A DNA stretch of 64,000 bases from Ruegeria sp. A3M17 (GTDB lineage Bacteria > Pseudomonadota > Alphaproteobacteria > Rhodobacterales > Rhodobacteraceae). The DNA lies in contig NZ_QOCF01000007.1 of NCBI RefSeq assembly GCF_003318255.1, positions 62,001 to 126,000 on the forward strand, read 5' to 3'. How positions within the stretch are numbered: position 1 is the first letter of the stretch; the number at the start of each line of letters is the position of its first letter. Of the stretch, positions 34,863 to 42,848 are shown in pieces. A program made the translations under genes and the position numbers. Below the pieces are notes generated by a model that was not told the DNA's origin, searched no databases, and worked only from the letters and a program-made list of their open reading frames with translations.

Positions 34863-36107
34863 CAAAACGTCGTCTAGTGCATTCAAAACGTCGTCTAGTG
34901 CATTCAAAAGGTGATCAATTTCCTGTTGAGATGTATAATGCGTGAAACTGACCCGCAGCACACCCTGATCCGGATCGACCCCCATCGCGGTCAATGGACG
35001 CACGGCATAGAAATCACCCCCGCCAGCCATGATGCCGTACCCGGCCAAATCGGCGGCAACAGCTTCGGCATTGCGGTTCAGCGCCAGGGCCACGGTCGGC
35101 GCGCGGCGGTTGGCATCGGATGTTCCGATCAGGCGAACGGCGTTGCGGTCTCTGACCGCGTCCAAAACCGGTTGCAACAACGCGACCTCATGCGAGCGCA
35201 TCAGATCATGGGCGAATGAACCACGCTCGGCCGCTTCGCCGGTTGGCCCGCTATGATGGTCGCAAAGAAGATCAACATAATCCGCCATGCCTGCGCTGGC
35301 AGCGATCTGAGCATGGTCCGGCCCTGCCGGGGTAAACCGTTGGTACAAAACGTCGCCGTTGAAGTAGTGTCCCTGGTTCGGCAGCATTTCCCCCAGCGTA
35401 CGCCGTATGACCATACACCCCTGATGCGGTCCATATGTTTTATAGGCGGAAAACAGATAGATATCCGGCCCCAGATCACCCACATTTGGAAACCCGTGCG
35501 GTGCGTAGGACACCCCGTCCACGCATACAAATGCCCCAGCCGCATGGGCAATCGCGGTGATCTCGGTGACTGGGTTGATCTCTCCGATCACGTTCGAGCA
35601 ATGGGGAAAGCAAACAAGACGCACGTTTTCGTCCAGCAGGTTTTCCAGATCCATCGGATTCAACGAACCTGTTTCTGGATCAATCTGCCATTCACGGACT
35701 TTGATCCCCTCGTCCGCTAGCCGTCGCCACGGACCCGAATTTGCTTCGTGATCCTGATTGGTGACAATGATGGCCTCGCCCGGTTGCATCCATTGGCGAA
35801 AAGCTTGGGCCAGTACATAGGTGTTCTGTGTGGTCGAAGGGCCAAAGCTCAGCTCATCCGTCTCGACCCCCAGAATGGCCGCCATGCGTGCGCGGGCCTC
35901 GTCCATTTCCTCGCCGGCCAGACGGCTGGCGTCATAGGGCGCATAGGGCTGAACTTTACGCTGGGTGTAAAACCGCGTCAGGCGATCGAGAACCGGTTTG
36001 CAAGTGTATGACCCGCCAGCGTTTTCGAAGAATGCTTGCCCTTGCAGGCTGGGCTCGGAAAAGGCCGGAAACTGTGACCGGACAAAATTGATATCCAGAG
36101 TGCTCAT
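34860..36107 (-). CDS. Class V aminotransferase, cysteine-desulfurase-like
   Basis: This PLP protein of about 415 residues belongs to the cysteine-desulfurase-like group of the class V aminotransferase fold. It has FFENAGGSYTCKPV near residue 26, FGPSTTQNTYVLA (about 84), the PLP aspartate in CVDGVSYAPHG (about 190), and the Schiff-base lysine in FSAYKTYGPHQG (about 213). No active-site cysteine loop like that of IscS is evident, so the reaction is uncertain. The ATG at 36107 has AAGGAGA nine bases upstream. The C-terminus carries a perfect seven-residue duplication (LNALDDV twice) from a 21-base DNA repeat. Confidence 0.82.
   Translation of the reverse strand: MSTLDINFVRSQFPAFSEPSLQGQAFFENAGGSYTCKPVLDRLTRFYTQRKVQPYAPYDASRLAGEEMDEARARMAAILGVETDELSFGPSTTQNTYVLAQAFRQWMQPGEAIIVTNQDHEANSGPWRRLADEGIKVREWQIDPETGSLNPMDLENLLDENVRLVCFPHCSNVIGEINPVTEITAIAHAAGAFVCVDGVSYAPHGFPNVGDLGPDIYLFSAYKTYGPHQGCMVIRRTLGEMLPNQGHYFNGDVLYQRFTPAGPDHAQIAASAGMADYVDLLCDHHSGPTGEAAERGSFAHDLMRSHEVALLQPVLDAVRDRNAVRLIGTSDANRRAPTVALALNRNAEAVAADLAGYGIMAGGGDFYAVRPLTAMGVDPDQGVLRVSFTHYTSQQEIDHLLNALDDVLNALDDVL
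34868..34909. repeat. Two tandem copies of a 21-base unit
   Basis: Two identical 21-base units (34868-34888 and 34889-34909) lie at the 3' end of the aminotransferase-like gene. The length is a multiple of three, so the frame is kept and seven residues are doubled. The copies are identical, which suggests a recent slippage event. Confidence 0.9.
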
Positions 36108-36154
36108 GGCACGTCTCTCCTTGATCATGCGCGTTCATTCAAGAGGTGTCCGAG

Positions 36155-36182
36155 CATGATTTCGAAACCCTCAGAAATCATG
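36155..36182. promoter_or_regulatory. Nine-base inverted repeat upstream of aminotransferase-like gene
   Basis: CATGATTTC and GAAATCATG form perfect nine-base arms around a ten-base spacer, about 50 bases upstream of the ATG at 36107. It could be an operator or an mRNA leader hairpin. No regulator is adjacent. The rest of the gap up to the pyrH terminator must contain this gene's promoter. Confidence 0.5.
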
Positions 36183-36306
36183 GCAGGTCTTCCAGCCCAG
36201 TCCCCGCGATAGGCGCAGACAGCCCCCGCTACCGGTCCGGCGCGGGAACGCGGTCAAATTGCAAGGACTGCGATGGTTCGTCAAGCATGCAGCTTTTCAA
36301 ACACGC

Positions 36307-36338
36307 AAAAAAAAGCCGGGCATCCAAACCCGGCTTTT
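36307..36338 (-). terminator. Rho-independent terminator after pyrH
   Basis: On the minus strand a nine-base stem (AAAGCCGGG with CCCGGCTTT, eight-base loop) is followed by a run of eight T. It lies about 20 bases past the pyrH stop and ends that transcript before the aminotransferase-like gene. Confidence 0.9.
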
Positions 36339-36357
36339 AAGTAAACTGTAAAGCGGT

Positions 36358-37110
36358 TTAACCCTGAACTTTGGTGTAAGTCCCCTCGCCCGCCAGAATG
36401 CCCCGGAACCCGCCCGGTTCGTCCAGCCCGAAGACGATCAGCGGCAGATTGTTGTCGCGCGCCAGTGCAATGGCCGACGCATCCATAACGCGCAGGCGTT
36501 TGGCCAGAACATCATCATAGCTGACGGTGTCATACCGCACGGCATCCGCGTGTTCCTTGGGGTCCTTATCATAAACACCATCGACGCCGTTCTTACCCAT
36601 GAAGATCGCCTGACATGCCATTTCGTTGGCCCGAAGGGTCGCGGCGGTGTCGGTGGTGAAATACGGGTTGCCGGTTCCGGCGGCAAAGATACAGACCCGT
36701 TTTTTCTCAAGGTGACGCACGGCACGGCGGCGAATGTAAGGCTCGCAAACCTCATCCATGCGGATGGCCGAGATAACCCGTGTGAAAACGCCGATCTCTT
36801 CCAGCGCGGACTGCATTCCCAGCGCGTTCATGACCGTTGCCAGCATGCCCATGTAATCAGCCGTGGTCCGTTCCATCCCCTGTGCCGATCCGCTGAGACC
36901 GCGGAAGATATTGCCGCCGCCAATCACCATGCAGATCTCGACGCCCAGATCGTGCACCGATTTGATCTCTTGCGCGATGCGCTGAACTGTGGGCGGATGC
37001 AGGCCGAACCCCTGATCGCCCATAAGCGCCTCGCCCGAGATTTTCAGCATTACGCGATCATACCTTGCCTTTGTGGTTTCGGCGGTGTCGATGGTCGGGG
37101 AAATGGTCAT
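36358..37110 (-). CDS. pyrH: UMP kinase
   Basis: This 250-residue amino-acid-kinase-fold enzyme phosphorylates UMP to UDP in pyrimidine synthesis. Marks are [16 protein letters not shown] (about residue 21), [15 protein letters not shown] (about 62), [16 protein letters not shown] (about 85), [18 protein letters not shown] (about 140) and [15 protein letters not shown]. In many bacteria pyrH is followed by frr; here it stands alone and ends at a strong terminator. It is divergent from miaA across a 97-base gap. Confidence 0.96.
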   Translation of the reverse strand: MTISPTIDTAETTKARYDRVMLKISGEALMGDQGFGLHPPTVQRIAQEIKSVHDLGVEICMVIGGGNIFRGLSGSAQGMERTTADYMGMLATVMNALGMQSALEEIGVFTRVISAIRMDEVCEPYIRRRAVRHLEKKRVCIFAAGTGNPYFTTDTAATLRANEMACQAIFMGKNGVDGVYDKDPKEHADAVRYDTVSYDDVLAKRLRVMDASAIALARDNNLPLIVFGLDEPGGFRGILAGEGTYTKVQG

Positions 37111-37207
37111 GTTGCGCTCCGGGCTGGCACGGGTTTATTTTCAAGCGCAAAATGAAGCAAAATCGCCGCAGGTTCAATGCGATTGGTAAGGAATGAGGCA
37201 GTCCGAG

Positions 37208-38101
37208 ATGACCGAACCCGCTAGATCACAGATATTGGACCGCCTGCCCCCAATTCCTGATGGGGAACCTGTGTTGATTGCGGGCCCCACCGCGTCAGGC
37301 AAGTCCGCCCTTGCCCTGTTGATCGCTGAGCAGTTCGGCGGCGTCATCGTGAACGCCGATGCCAGCCAGGTATACGATTGCTGGCGCGTGATTTCCGCCC
37401 GCCCGTCGGCTGAGGAAGAAGCCCGCGCGCCGCATCTTCTGTATGGCCATATCTCATATGATCAGGACTACTCCACCGGCCATTGGTTGCGCGAAGTGAA
37501 ACCGCTGCTGACCGGCGGCGCGCGCCCCATCATTGTCGGGGGCACCGGCCTGTATTTTTCTGCGCTGACCGAAGGTATGGCCGATATTCCACCCACACCG
37601 TCCGAAATCCGGGCCGAGGCGGACAGCCTGACCTTGCAGACTCTGATCTCGGGTGTGGATGCGCAGACATTGGCCCGGATCGACACACAAAACCGCGCCC
37701 GTGTTCAGCGGGCATGGGAAGTGTACAACGCCACCGGTCGAAACCTCAGTGACTGGCAAGACGCAACACCGCCCCCAGTTTTGGACGTGAAGAACACAGT
37801 GCCCATCGTTTTTGAAGTAGACAAACAATGGCTTTTGGATCGCATCACGCGTCGCTTTGACCTGATGTTGGACACTGGTGCATTGACCGAGGTTGAAAGG
37901 ATGCGGGACCGCTATGATCCGTCGCTTTCGGCATTCAAAGCAATCGGAGTACCCGAATTGATGGCCTATTTCGACGGCACCATGACGTTGGATGAAGCCC
38001 GCGAACGGGCCACGATTTCGACCCGCCAATTCGCCAAACGACAGCGCACCTGGTTTCGCGCCCGCATGAAAAGCTGGAATCGGGTCGACTTATCAAAGTG
38101 A
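37208..38101 (+). CDS. miaA: tRNA dimethylallyltransferase
   Basis: This enzyme adds the dimethylallyl group to A37 of tRNAs that read codons beginning with U. It has the P-loop [12 protein letters not shown] near residue 25, [18 protein letters not shown] (about 50), [18 protein letters not shown] (about 112) and the C-terminal [12 protein letters not shown] typical of MiaA. The ATG at 37208 has GAGG nine bases upstream; an ATG at 37193 has its ribosome site too close. The C-terminal zinc-finger region of some MiaA proteins is absent, as common in this group. Confidence 0.95.
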   Translation: MTEPARSQILDRLPPIPDGEPVLIAGPTASGKSALALLIAEQFGGVIVNADASQVYDCWRVISARPSAEEEARAPHLLYGHISYDQDYSTGHWLREVKPLLTGGARPIIVGGTGLYFSALTEGMADIPPTPSEIRAEADSLTLQTLISGVDAQTLARIDTQNRARVQRAWEVYNATGRNLSDWQDATPPPVLDVKNTVPIVFEVDKQWLLDRITRRFDLMLDTGALTEVERMRDRYDPSLSAFKAIGVPELMAYFDGTMTLDEARERATISTRQFAKRQRTWFRARMKSWNRVDLSK

Positions 38102-38428
38102 TACCTGATGCGATTGAAGTTTCACTGATCGCGAACACACATGCAGGGAATTCGCGGCGAATCCTCTGCCGCGAAACTGAACCTGCCAAGGGATTCCCTT
38201 AGAGCTGAAAAAGCTGATAGCGGTAAACTCTGCCCGTCAATGTCGTTTTTGTACCTCGAATGACGATTTCGAACATTGACCTCACCCAAATTCTGGTGCC
38301 GAATGTCGACCATGGGGATATCCGAAATCCGAGATCAGAAGATCATTGAACCAGCCGGCCGGAGCATTCCGGCCTGAGCGGTTCGACACTTCATCCAAAA
38401 AAATACTGGCTCACAGGGAGTAACGTTA
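38102..38428. promoter_or_regulatory. 327-base leader region of the peptide ABC operon, with hairpin
   Basis: This gap after miaA must hold the promoter of the ABC operon. It contains a perfect seven-base hairpin, GGCCGGA-GCAT-TCCGGCC (38357-38374), about 55 bases before the binding-protein ATG, which has a GGGAG ribosome site. No T-run follows the hairpin, so it is more likely a leader structure than a terminator. I see no known riboswitch pattern and no coding sequence I trust. Confidence 0.5.
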
Positions 38429-40099
38429 ATGAATAATCAGACAATGACCGGAGCACCGACGCACTGGGCGGCAGAAATGCACGCACAGGAATATCGGGAC
38501 GGCAAACTGAACCGGCGCGAGTTTTTGACCCGCACCACAGGTCTTGGGGTCACCGCTGCCGCAGCCTATGGCATGATCGGACTGGCCGCCCCGGCGCGTG
38601 CGGCCGGTGAAGACGCCAAGAAAGAAGGCGGCACCCTGCGCGTTCAGCAGGAAGTGCGCGCCCTGAAGGACCCTCGCACCTATGACTGGTCGCAGATCGC
38701 GAATGTCACCCGCGGCACGCTCGAGTATCTGGTCGAGTACAACTCGGACGGTACGTTCCGCGGCATGTTGCTGGAGGGCTGGGAAGTCAACGACGACGCA
38801 ACCGTTTACACTCTGAAAGTCCGCCCGGGCGTCAAATGGAACAACGGTGACGACTTCACTGCAGAAGACGTGGCCCGCAACATCGGGCGCTGGTGTGACA
38901 AGAGCTCGGAAACCAACTCGATGGCAGGTCGCTTTGCGACACTGATCGATCCGGAATCTGGTCAGGCCATTGACGGCGCAATCGAAGTTGTCGATGCCAA
39001 CACCGTCAAACTGAACCTGCCCGCGTCTGATATCTCTCTGATTGCGGGCATGGCGGATTACCCGGCAGCTGTCGTCCACAGCTCGTTCAGCGAAACTGAC
39101 TTGCTCAACAATGTTGGCACCGGCGCGTATCTGATTCAGGAGCTGGAAGTCGGCGTGAAAGCGACCCTCGTTCGCAATGAAAACCACGCCTGGTGGGGCG
39201 AAGATGTATTTGGTCGCCCGGCGCTGGATAGCATCGTCTACATTGACTACGGCACCGACCCCTCGGCATGGCTGGCCGCGCTGGAATCCGATGAAGTCGA
39301 CATGCTGTATGAATCGGTTGGTGAATTCATCGACGTGATGGACAGCCTCGGCTATGTGAAGTCCGAAGTTGTGACCATGAATACCATCGTCATCCGTCCG
39401 AACCAGCTGGCCGAGATTGATGGCAAGAAGCCTTATGCGGACAAACGTGTTCGTCAGGCTCTGCAGATGGCCGTCGACAACTCGATCTGCCTTGAACTGG
39501 GCTATGGCGGTCGTGGTTCACCTGCGGAAAACCATCACGTTGGTCCGATCCACCCGGATTATTTCGAACTGCCCAAGCAGAAGGTTGATCCGGAAGGCGC
39601 GCGCGCGCTGATGGAAGAGGCCGGTATGATCGATTTCGAGCACGAACTGCTTTCGATCGACGATGACTGGCGCCGGAATACCACCGACGCCGTCGCGGCG
39701 CAGCTTCGTGACGCGGGCATCAAGGTCAAACGGACCGTTCTGCCGGGTAACACCTTCTGGAACGACTGGGCAAAATACCCCTACAGCTCAACCAACTGGA
39801 ACCACCGTCCGCTCGGCGTGCAAATCTGGGCGCTGGCGTATCGCACCGGTGAAGCCTGGAACGAGTTCGGCTGGTCCAATGCTGAATTTGACGCGCTTCT
39901 GACCGAAGCTCTGGCTATTGCCGATGCCGACAAACGGCGCGAAGTGGTGGCCAAGGGCGAGGCGATGATCCAGGAAGAAGGCGTGACCGTTCAGCCATAC
40001 TGGCGTTCGCTGTATCGCCACATGAAAGACGGTCTTGTCGGTACCGACATGCACGTGTCCTTCGAGCATCACCACTATAAGTGGGGCTGGGCGGCCTAA
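38429..40099 (+). CDS. ABC transporter substrate-binding protein, peptide family, Tat-exported
   Basis: This 556-residue protein belongs to solute-binding family 5 (dipeptide/oligopeptide/nickel). Its N-terminus has a 28-residue lead and the twin-arginine motif [11 protein letters not shown], a hydrophobic stretch and an ARA cleavage site near 58, so it is probably exported folded by Tat. The family body shows [24 protein letters not shown] (segments near 112), [11 protein letters not shown] and [15 protein letters not shown] (about 335). It is the first gene of a four-gene importer operon. Ligand is not predictable. Confidence 0.9.
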   Translation: MNNQTMTGAPTHWAAEMHAQEYRDGKLNRREFLTRTTGLGVTAAAAYGMIGLAAPARAAGEDAKKEGGTLRVQQEVRALKDPRTYDWSQIANVTRGTLEYLVEYNSDGTFRGMLLEGWEVNDDATVYTLKVRPGVKWNNGDDFTAEDVARNIGRWCDKSSETNSMAGRFATLIDPESGQAIDGAIEVVDANTVKLNLPASDISLIAGMADYPAAVVHSSFSETDLLNNVGTGAYLIQELEVGVKATLVRNENHAWWGEDVFGRPALDSIVYIDYGTDPSAWLAALESDEVDMLYESVGEFIDVMDSLGYVKSEVVTMNTIVIRPNQLAEIDGKKPYADKRVRQALQMAVDNSICLELGYGGRGSPAENHHVGPIHPDYFELPKQKVDPEGARALMEEAGMIDFEHELLSIDDDWRRNTTDAVAAQLRDAGIKVKRTVLPGNTFWNDWAKYPYSSTNWNHRPLGVQIWALAYRTGEAWNEFGWSNAEFDALLTEALAIADADKRREVVAKGEAMIQEEGVTVQPYWRSLYRHMKDGLVGTDMHVSFEHHHYKWGWAA

Positions 40100-40118
40100 A
40101 ACCTGCCAGACGTTAATG

Positions 40119-40144
40119 GGGGCGCCTGAACAGGGCGCCCCTTT
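40119..40144 (+). terminator. Hairpin between binding-protein and permease genes
   Basis: An eight-base stem GGGGCGCC with GGCGCCCC and a seven-base loop, followed by TTT, lies 20 bases after the binding-protein stop. The T-run is short, so it probably acts as a partial terminator or mRNA-stability hairpin. That would let the binding protein be made in excess over the membrane parts, as often seen in such operons. Confidence 0.6.
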
Positions 40145-40234
40145 CCAGCCGCAGACAGGCCGACACGGGGTCGGATGTCCGAGGCCAGACAATGGTCCAA
40201 TGATCTGCGGAACACCCGAACAACAGGGGCCATC

Positions 40235-41281
40235 ATGGGACTATTCATCCTCCGACGGTTCGGCGTCATGCTTCTTACTGCATTGTGCCTGACTTTCGTG
40301 GTCTTCTTTCTGACCAACCTCTACCCGAACCTGGAAAAGCTTGCGAAAACGCAGGGCAACCAGCGGATGTCCGACGAACAGGTTGAGACCTGGCTGGACA
40401 ATCGCGGCTATCTGCAACCGACGCTGGTCAAATACGGTCAATGGCTGGGGGTTCTGCCCGGCTATACCAAGACACTTGATGACGGCACATTCCTTGGAAC
40501 GTGTACCCGACCGGGGTCGACCGAGGAAACGACTTCCAGATATTGCGGTGTTTTGCAGGGCGACTGGGGCTATTCCAGCGTGTTCAAAGATGAGGTCGGC
40601 ACCATTGTTGGCAAACGCCTGGGCAACACCGGCTATCTGATGTTTTGGGTTTTGGTCCTGATGGTGCCATCCGCGCTACTGGTCGGAGTATTGGCCGGAA
40701 TGCGCGAAGGATCAGCGCTTGACCGGTCCCTCTCTACCTTCTCAATCATTACGACGGCGACGCCAGAATACGTTTCGGGCGTGATCTTCATCGCTATCTT
40801 CACGTCGTCCACCGTGGGCCTGAAATGGTTCAAGGGCACTGCGACGCAGGCGATGGACAATCCGACCTTTGAGAACTTCTTTCTGCCGGTTCTGACCATT
40901 GCGCTTTACGGGATGGGTTATATCGCCCGGATGACCCGCGCCTCGATGACCGAGGTGATGACCGCGCAATTTATCCGTACCGCGCGTCTCAAGGGTGTTT
41001 CCTTTGGCAACATCGTTATGAAGCACGCTTTGCGCAATGCGCTGATCGCGCCCTTTACCGTCATCATGCTGCAGTTCCCATGGCTGCTGAATGGCGTGGT
41101 GATTGTTGAGACCCTGTTTAACTACAAGGGTTTTGGCTGGGCACTGGTACAGGCGGCGGGCAACAACGACATTCAGCTCTTGCTGGCGATTTCGGTCGTG
41201 TCGGTCTTTGTGGTGCTGGTGACGCAGCTGATATCCGATATCGGCTATGTCTACCTGAACCCGCGCATCCGTATTTCGTAA
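40235..41281 (+). CDS. ABC transporter permease, DppB type
   Basis: This inner-membrane permease of about 348 residues has six membrane segments with the first at residues 8-27 (GVMLLTALCLTFVVFFLTN). A long periplasmic stretch (about 30-140) follows, and the coupling motif TARLKGVSFGNIVMKHALRNA lies near 250. The ATG at 40235 has AGGGG at a suitable distance; a start at 40175 would add 20 charged residues. The periplasmic stretch has two cysteines (TCTRPG, RYCGVL) and is longer than in typical DppB. Confidence 0.88.
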   Translation: MGLFILRRFGVMLLTALCLTFVVFFLTNLYPNLEKLAKTQGNQRMSDEQVETWLDNRGYLQPTLVKYGQWLGVLPGYTKTLDDGTFLGTCTRPGSTEETTSRYCGVLQGDWGYSSVFKDEVGTIVGKRLGNTGYLMFWVLVLMVPSALLVGVLAGMREGSALDRSLSTFSIITTATPEYVSGVIFIAIFTSSTVGLKWFKGTATQAMDNPTFENFFLPVLTIALYGMGYIARMTRASMTEVMTAQFIRTARLKGVSFGNIVMKHALRNALIAPFTVIMLQFPWLLNGVVIVETLFNYKGFGWALVQAAGNNDIQLLLAISVVSVFVVLVTQLISDIGYVYLNPRIRIS

Positions 41282-41293
41282 GGGAGATAGATC

Positions 41294-42757
41294 ATGGAAC
41301 CTCTTAGCTGGACCGGCTCTATCGCCATTCTAAACCCTATCCTGATGATCGCGCTGGTTGCGTTGGTCGTATCAATCGTCGTCTGGATCATCGGCAGCAT
41401 CGTTCTACCCGAAGCCCCGTTGAGCTTGAATGCGGACGGCACGCTCAGCTCAGGCACAGGACTGCGGGGATTGACCCAATCAGCCTTGAGATACAGCTTT
41501 TTCGCCTGTGTCGTCCTTGCGCTCGCGTATATCGTGCTTGGCATCCTCATGGGTACCAGTGCCGGGATCGTCGGCGCGATCTCACAGCAGTTTCTGCCTG
41601 TTTGGTTGTCGCTGATCATCCTGTTTGCAATGTCGATCGCCTTCAAACGCCGCCTCGGGCTGTACGGCAAACTGTTCGACAGCCCCATCGGCATGATCGG
41701 CTTCGGTCTTGTGATGTTCTGGGTCTTTACCGGGATCTTCGGTGCGCTGGATCTGATCATCACACATGACCCGCTGAGTCAGGTCTCTGGCATGAAGAAC
41801 AAGGTGCCCGGAACGCCCCTGCAAAATCCTGAAGACGGCGAGTATGCCTGGTACCTTCTGGGAGGCGACAACCTCGCCCGGGACGTCTTTAGTCGCATGG
41901 TCAAAGGCGCATGGATCGTGGTGCAGATCGCCCCGCTGGCCACCATGTTCGCGTTTATGGTCGGGATCACTCTGGGTCTGCCGGCAGGGTATTACGGCGG
42001 ACGTCTGGACACGTTCCTGTCCTTCCTTGCCAACCTGATCCTGGCTTTTCCGGTCATCCTGTTGTTCTACCTGCTGGTCACGCCGGAAATTGTGGCGACA
42101 GGCGTGCCAAACTATATGGCGGCCGTTTTGTTCGTGTTCCCGATCCTGTTCATCGGCGTTCTGCTGAACTCGCGGTATTACACCCGCCCGAATTTCCGCA
42201 CTCCGCTGTTGATCGGGGTCCTGGGTATCGCGCTGTGGCTGTATCTGTCGCTGATTTCCACCGATGGCTATATCATCAACACCGATGATTACAGCATTTG
42301 GGGCTTGCCGACCTATCTGGACCTGTTCGATATCCCCGGCGGTATCCTCGTGGTGTTTGTTTCGGTGGTCTTCGTGAACTCACCCACCGTGTTCCGCATC
42401 GTGCGCGGTCTCGCGCTGGACATCAAAACGCGGGACTACGTGGCGGCGGCGCAAACACGTGGAGAAGGTCCGTGGTACATCATGCTGTGGGAGATCCTGC
42501 CCAATGCACGTGGCCCGCTGATCGTCGATTTCTGTCTGCGCATCGGCTATACCACAATTCTGTTGGGAACCTTGGGTTTCTTCGGATTGGGGCTGCCGCC
42601 GGAAAGCCCGGATTGGGGGTCTACGATCAACGAAGGGCGCAAGCTACTTTCGATCTATCTGCACCCTGCCCTTCCGCCTGCCTTTGCCTTGCTGTCGCTG
42701 GTTCTTGGTCTGAACCTGCTGGCGGATGGTCTGCGTGAAGAAAGCCTGAAGGACTGA
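41294..42757 (+). CDS. ABC transporter permease, DppC type, enlarged
   Basis: This 487-residue permease is the DppC-like partner, but DppC normally has about 300 residues. Two or three extra membrane segments occupy residues 1-115. The core begins near FGLVMFWVFTGIFGALD with LLGGDNLARDVFSRMVKGA (about 190). An extra membrane-and-loop section (about 270-350, VATGVPNYMAAVLFVF onward) splits the core. The coupling loop TRGEGPWYIMLWEILPNARG lies near 395, and the end is LLADGLREESLKD. It follows the DppB-type gene by 12 bases with a GGGAG site. Confidence 0.86.
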   Translation: MEPLSWTGSIAILNPILMIALVALVVSIVVWIIGSIVLPEAPLSLNADGTLSSGTGLRGLTQSALRYSFFACVVLALAYIVLGILMGTSAGIVGAISQQFLPVWLSLIILFAMSIAFKRRLGLYGKLFDSPIGMIGFGLVMFWVFTGIFGALDLIITHDPLSQVSGMKNKVPGTPLQNPEDGEYAWYLLGGDNLARDVFSRMVKGAWIVVQIAPLATMFAFMVGITLGLPAGYYGGRLDTFLSFLANLILAFPVILLFYLLVTPEIVATGVPNYMAAVLFVFPILFIGVLLNSRYYTRPNFRTPLLIGVLGIALWLYLSLISTDGYIINTDDYSIWGLPTYLDLFDIPGGILVVFVSVVFVNSPTVFRIVRGLALDIKTRDYVAAAQTRGEGPWYIMLWEILPNARGPLIVDFCLRIGYTTILLGTLGFFGLGLPPESPDWGSTINEGRKLLSIYLHPALPPAFALLSLVLGLNLLADGLREESLKD

Positions 42758-42768
42758 TGTGAGAGCGA

Positions 42769-42817
42769 CCGGGGGCTTTGCCCCCGGACCCCCAGGATAT
42801 TTTTAGCCAGATGAAGG
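42769..42817 (+). repeat. Rhodobacterales-type intergenic hairpin element
   Basis: An eight-base stem CCGGGGGC-TTT-GCCCCCGG (42769-42787) is followed by ACCCCCAGGATATTTTTAGC and CAGATGAAG. I associate this pattern with elements found in many copies between genes of Roseobacter-group genomes. Here it lies between the DppC-type and ATPase genes. The stem plus following T-run could also weaken transcription into the ATPase gene. Confidence 0.6.
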
Positions 42818-42848
42818 GGATCCCCGGACTCTCGCGAGGAGATACAAG

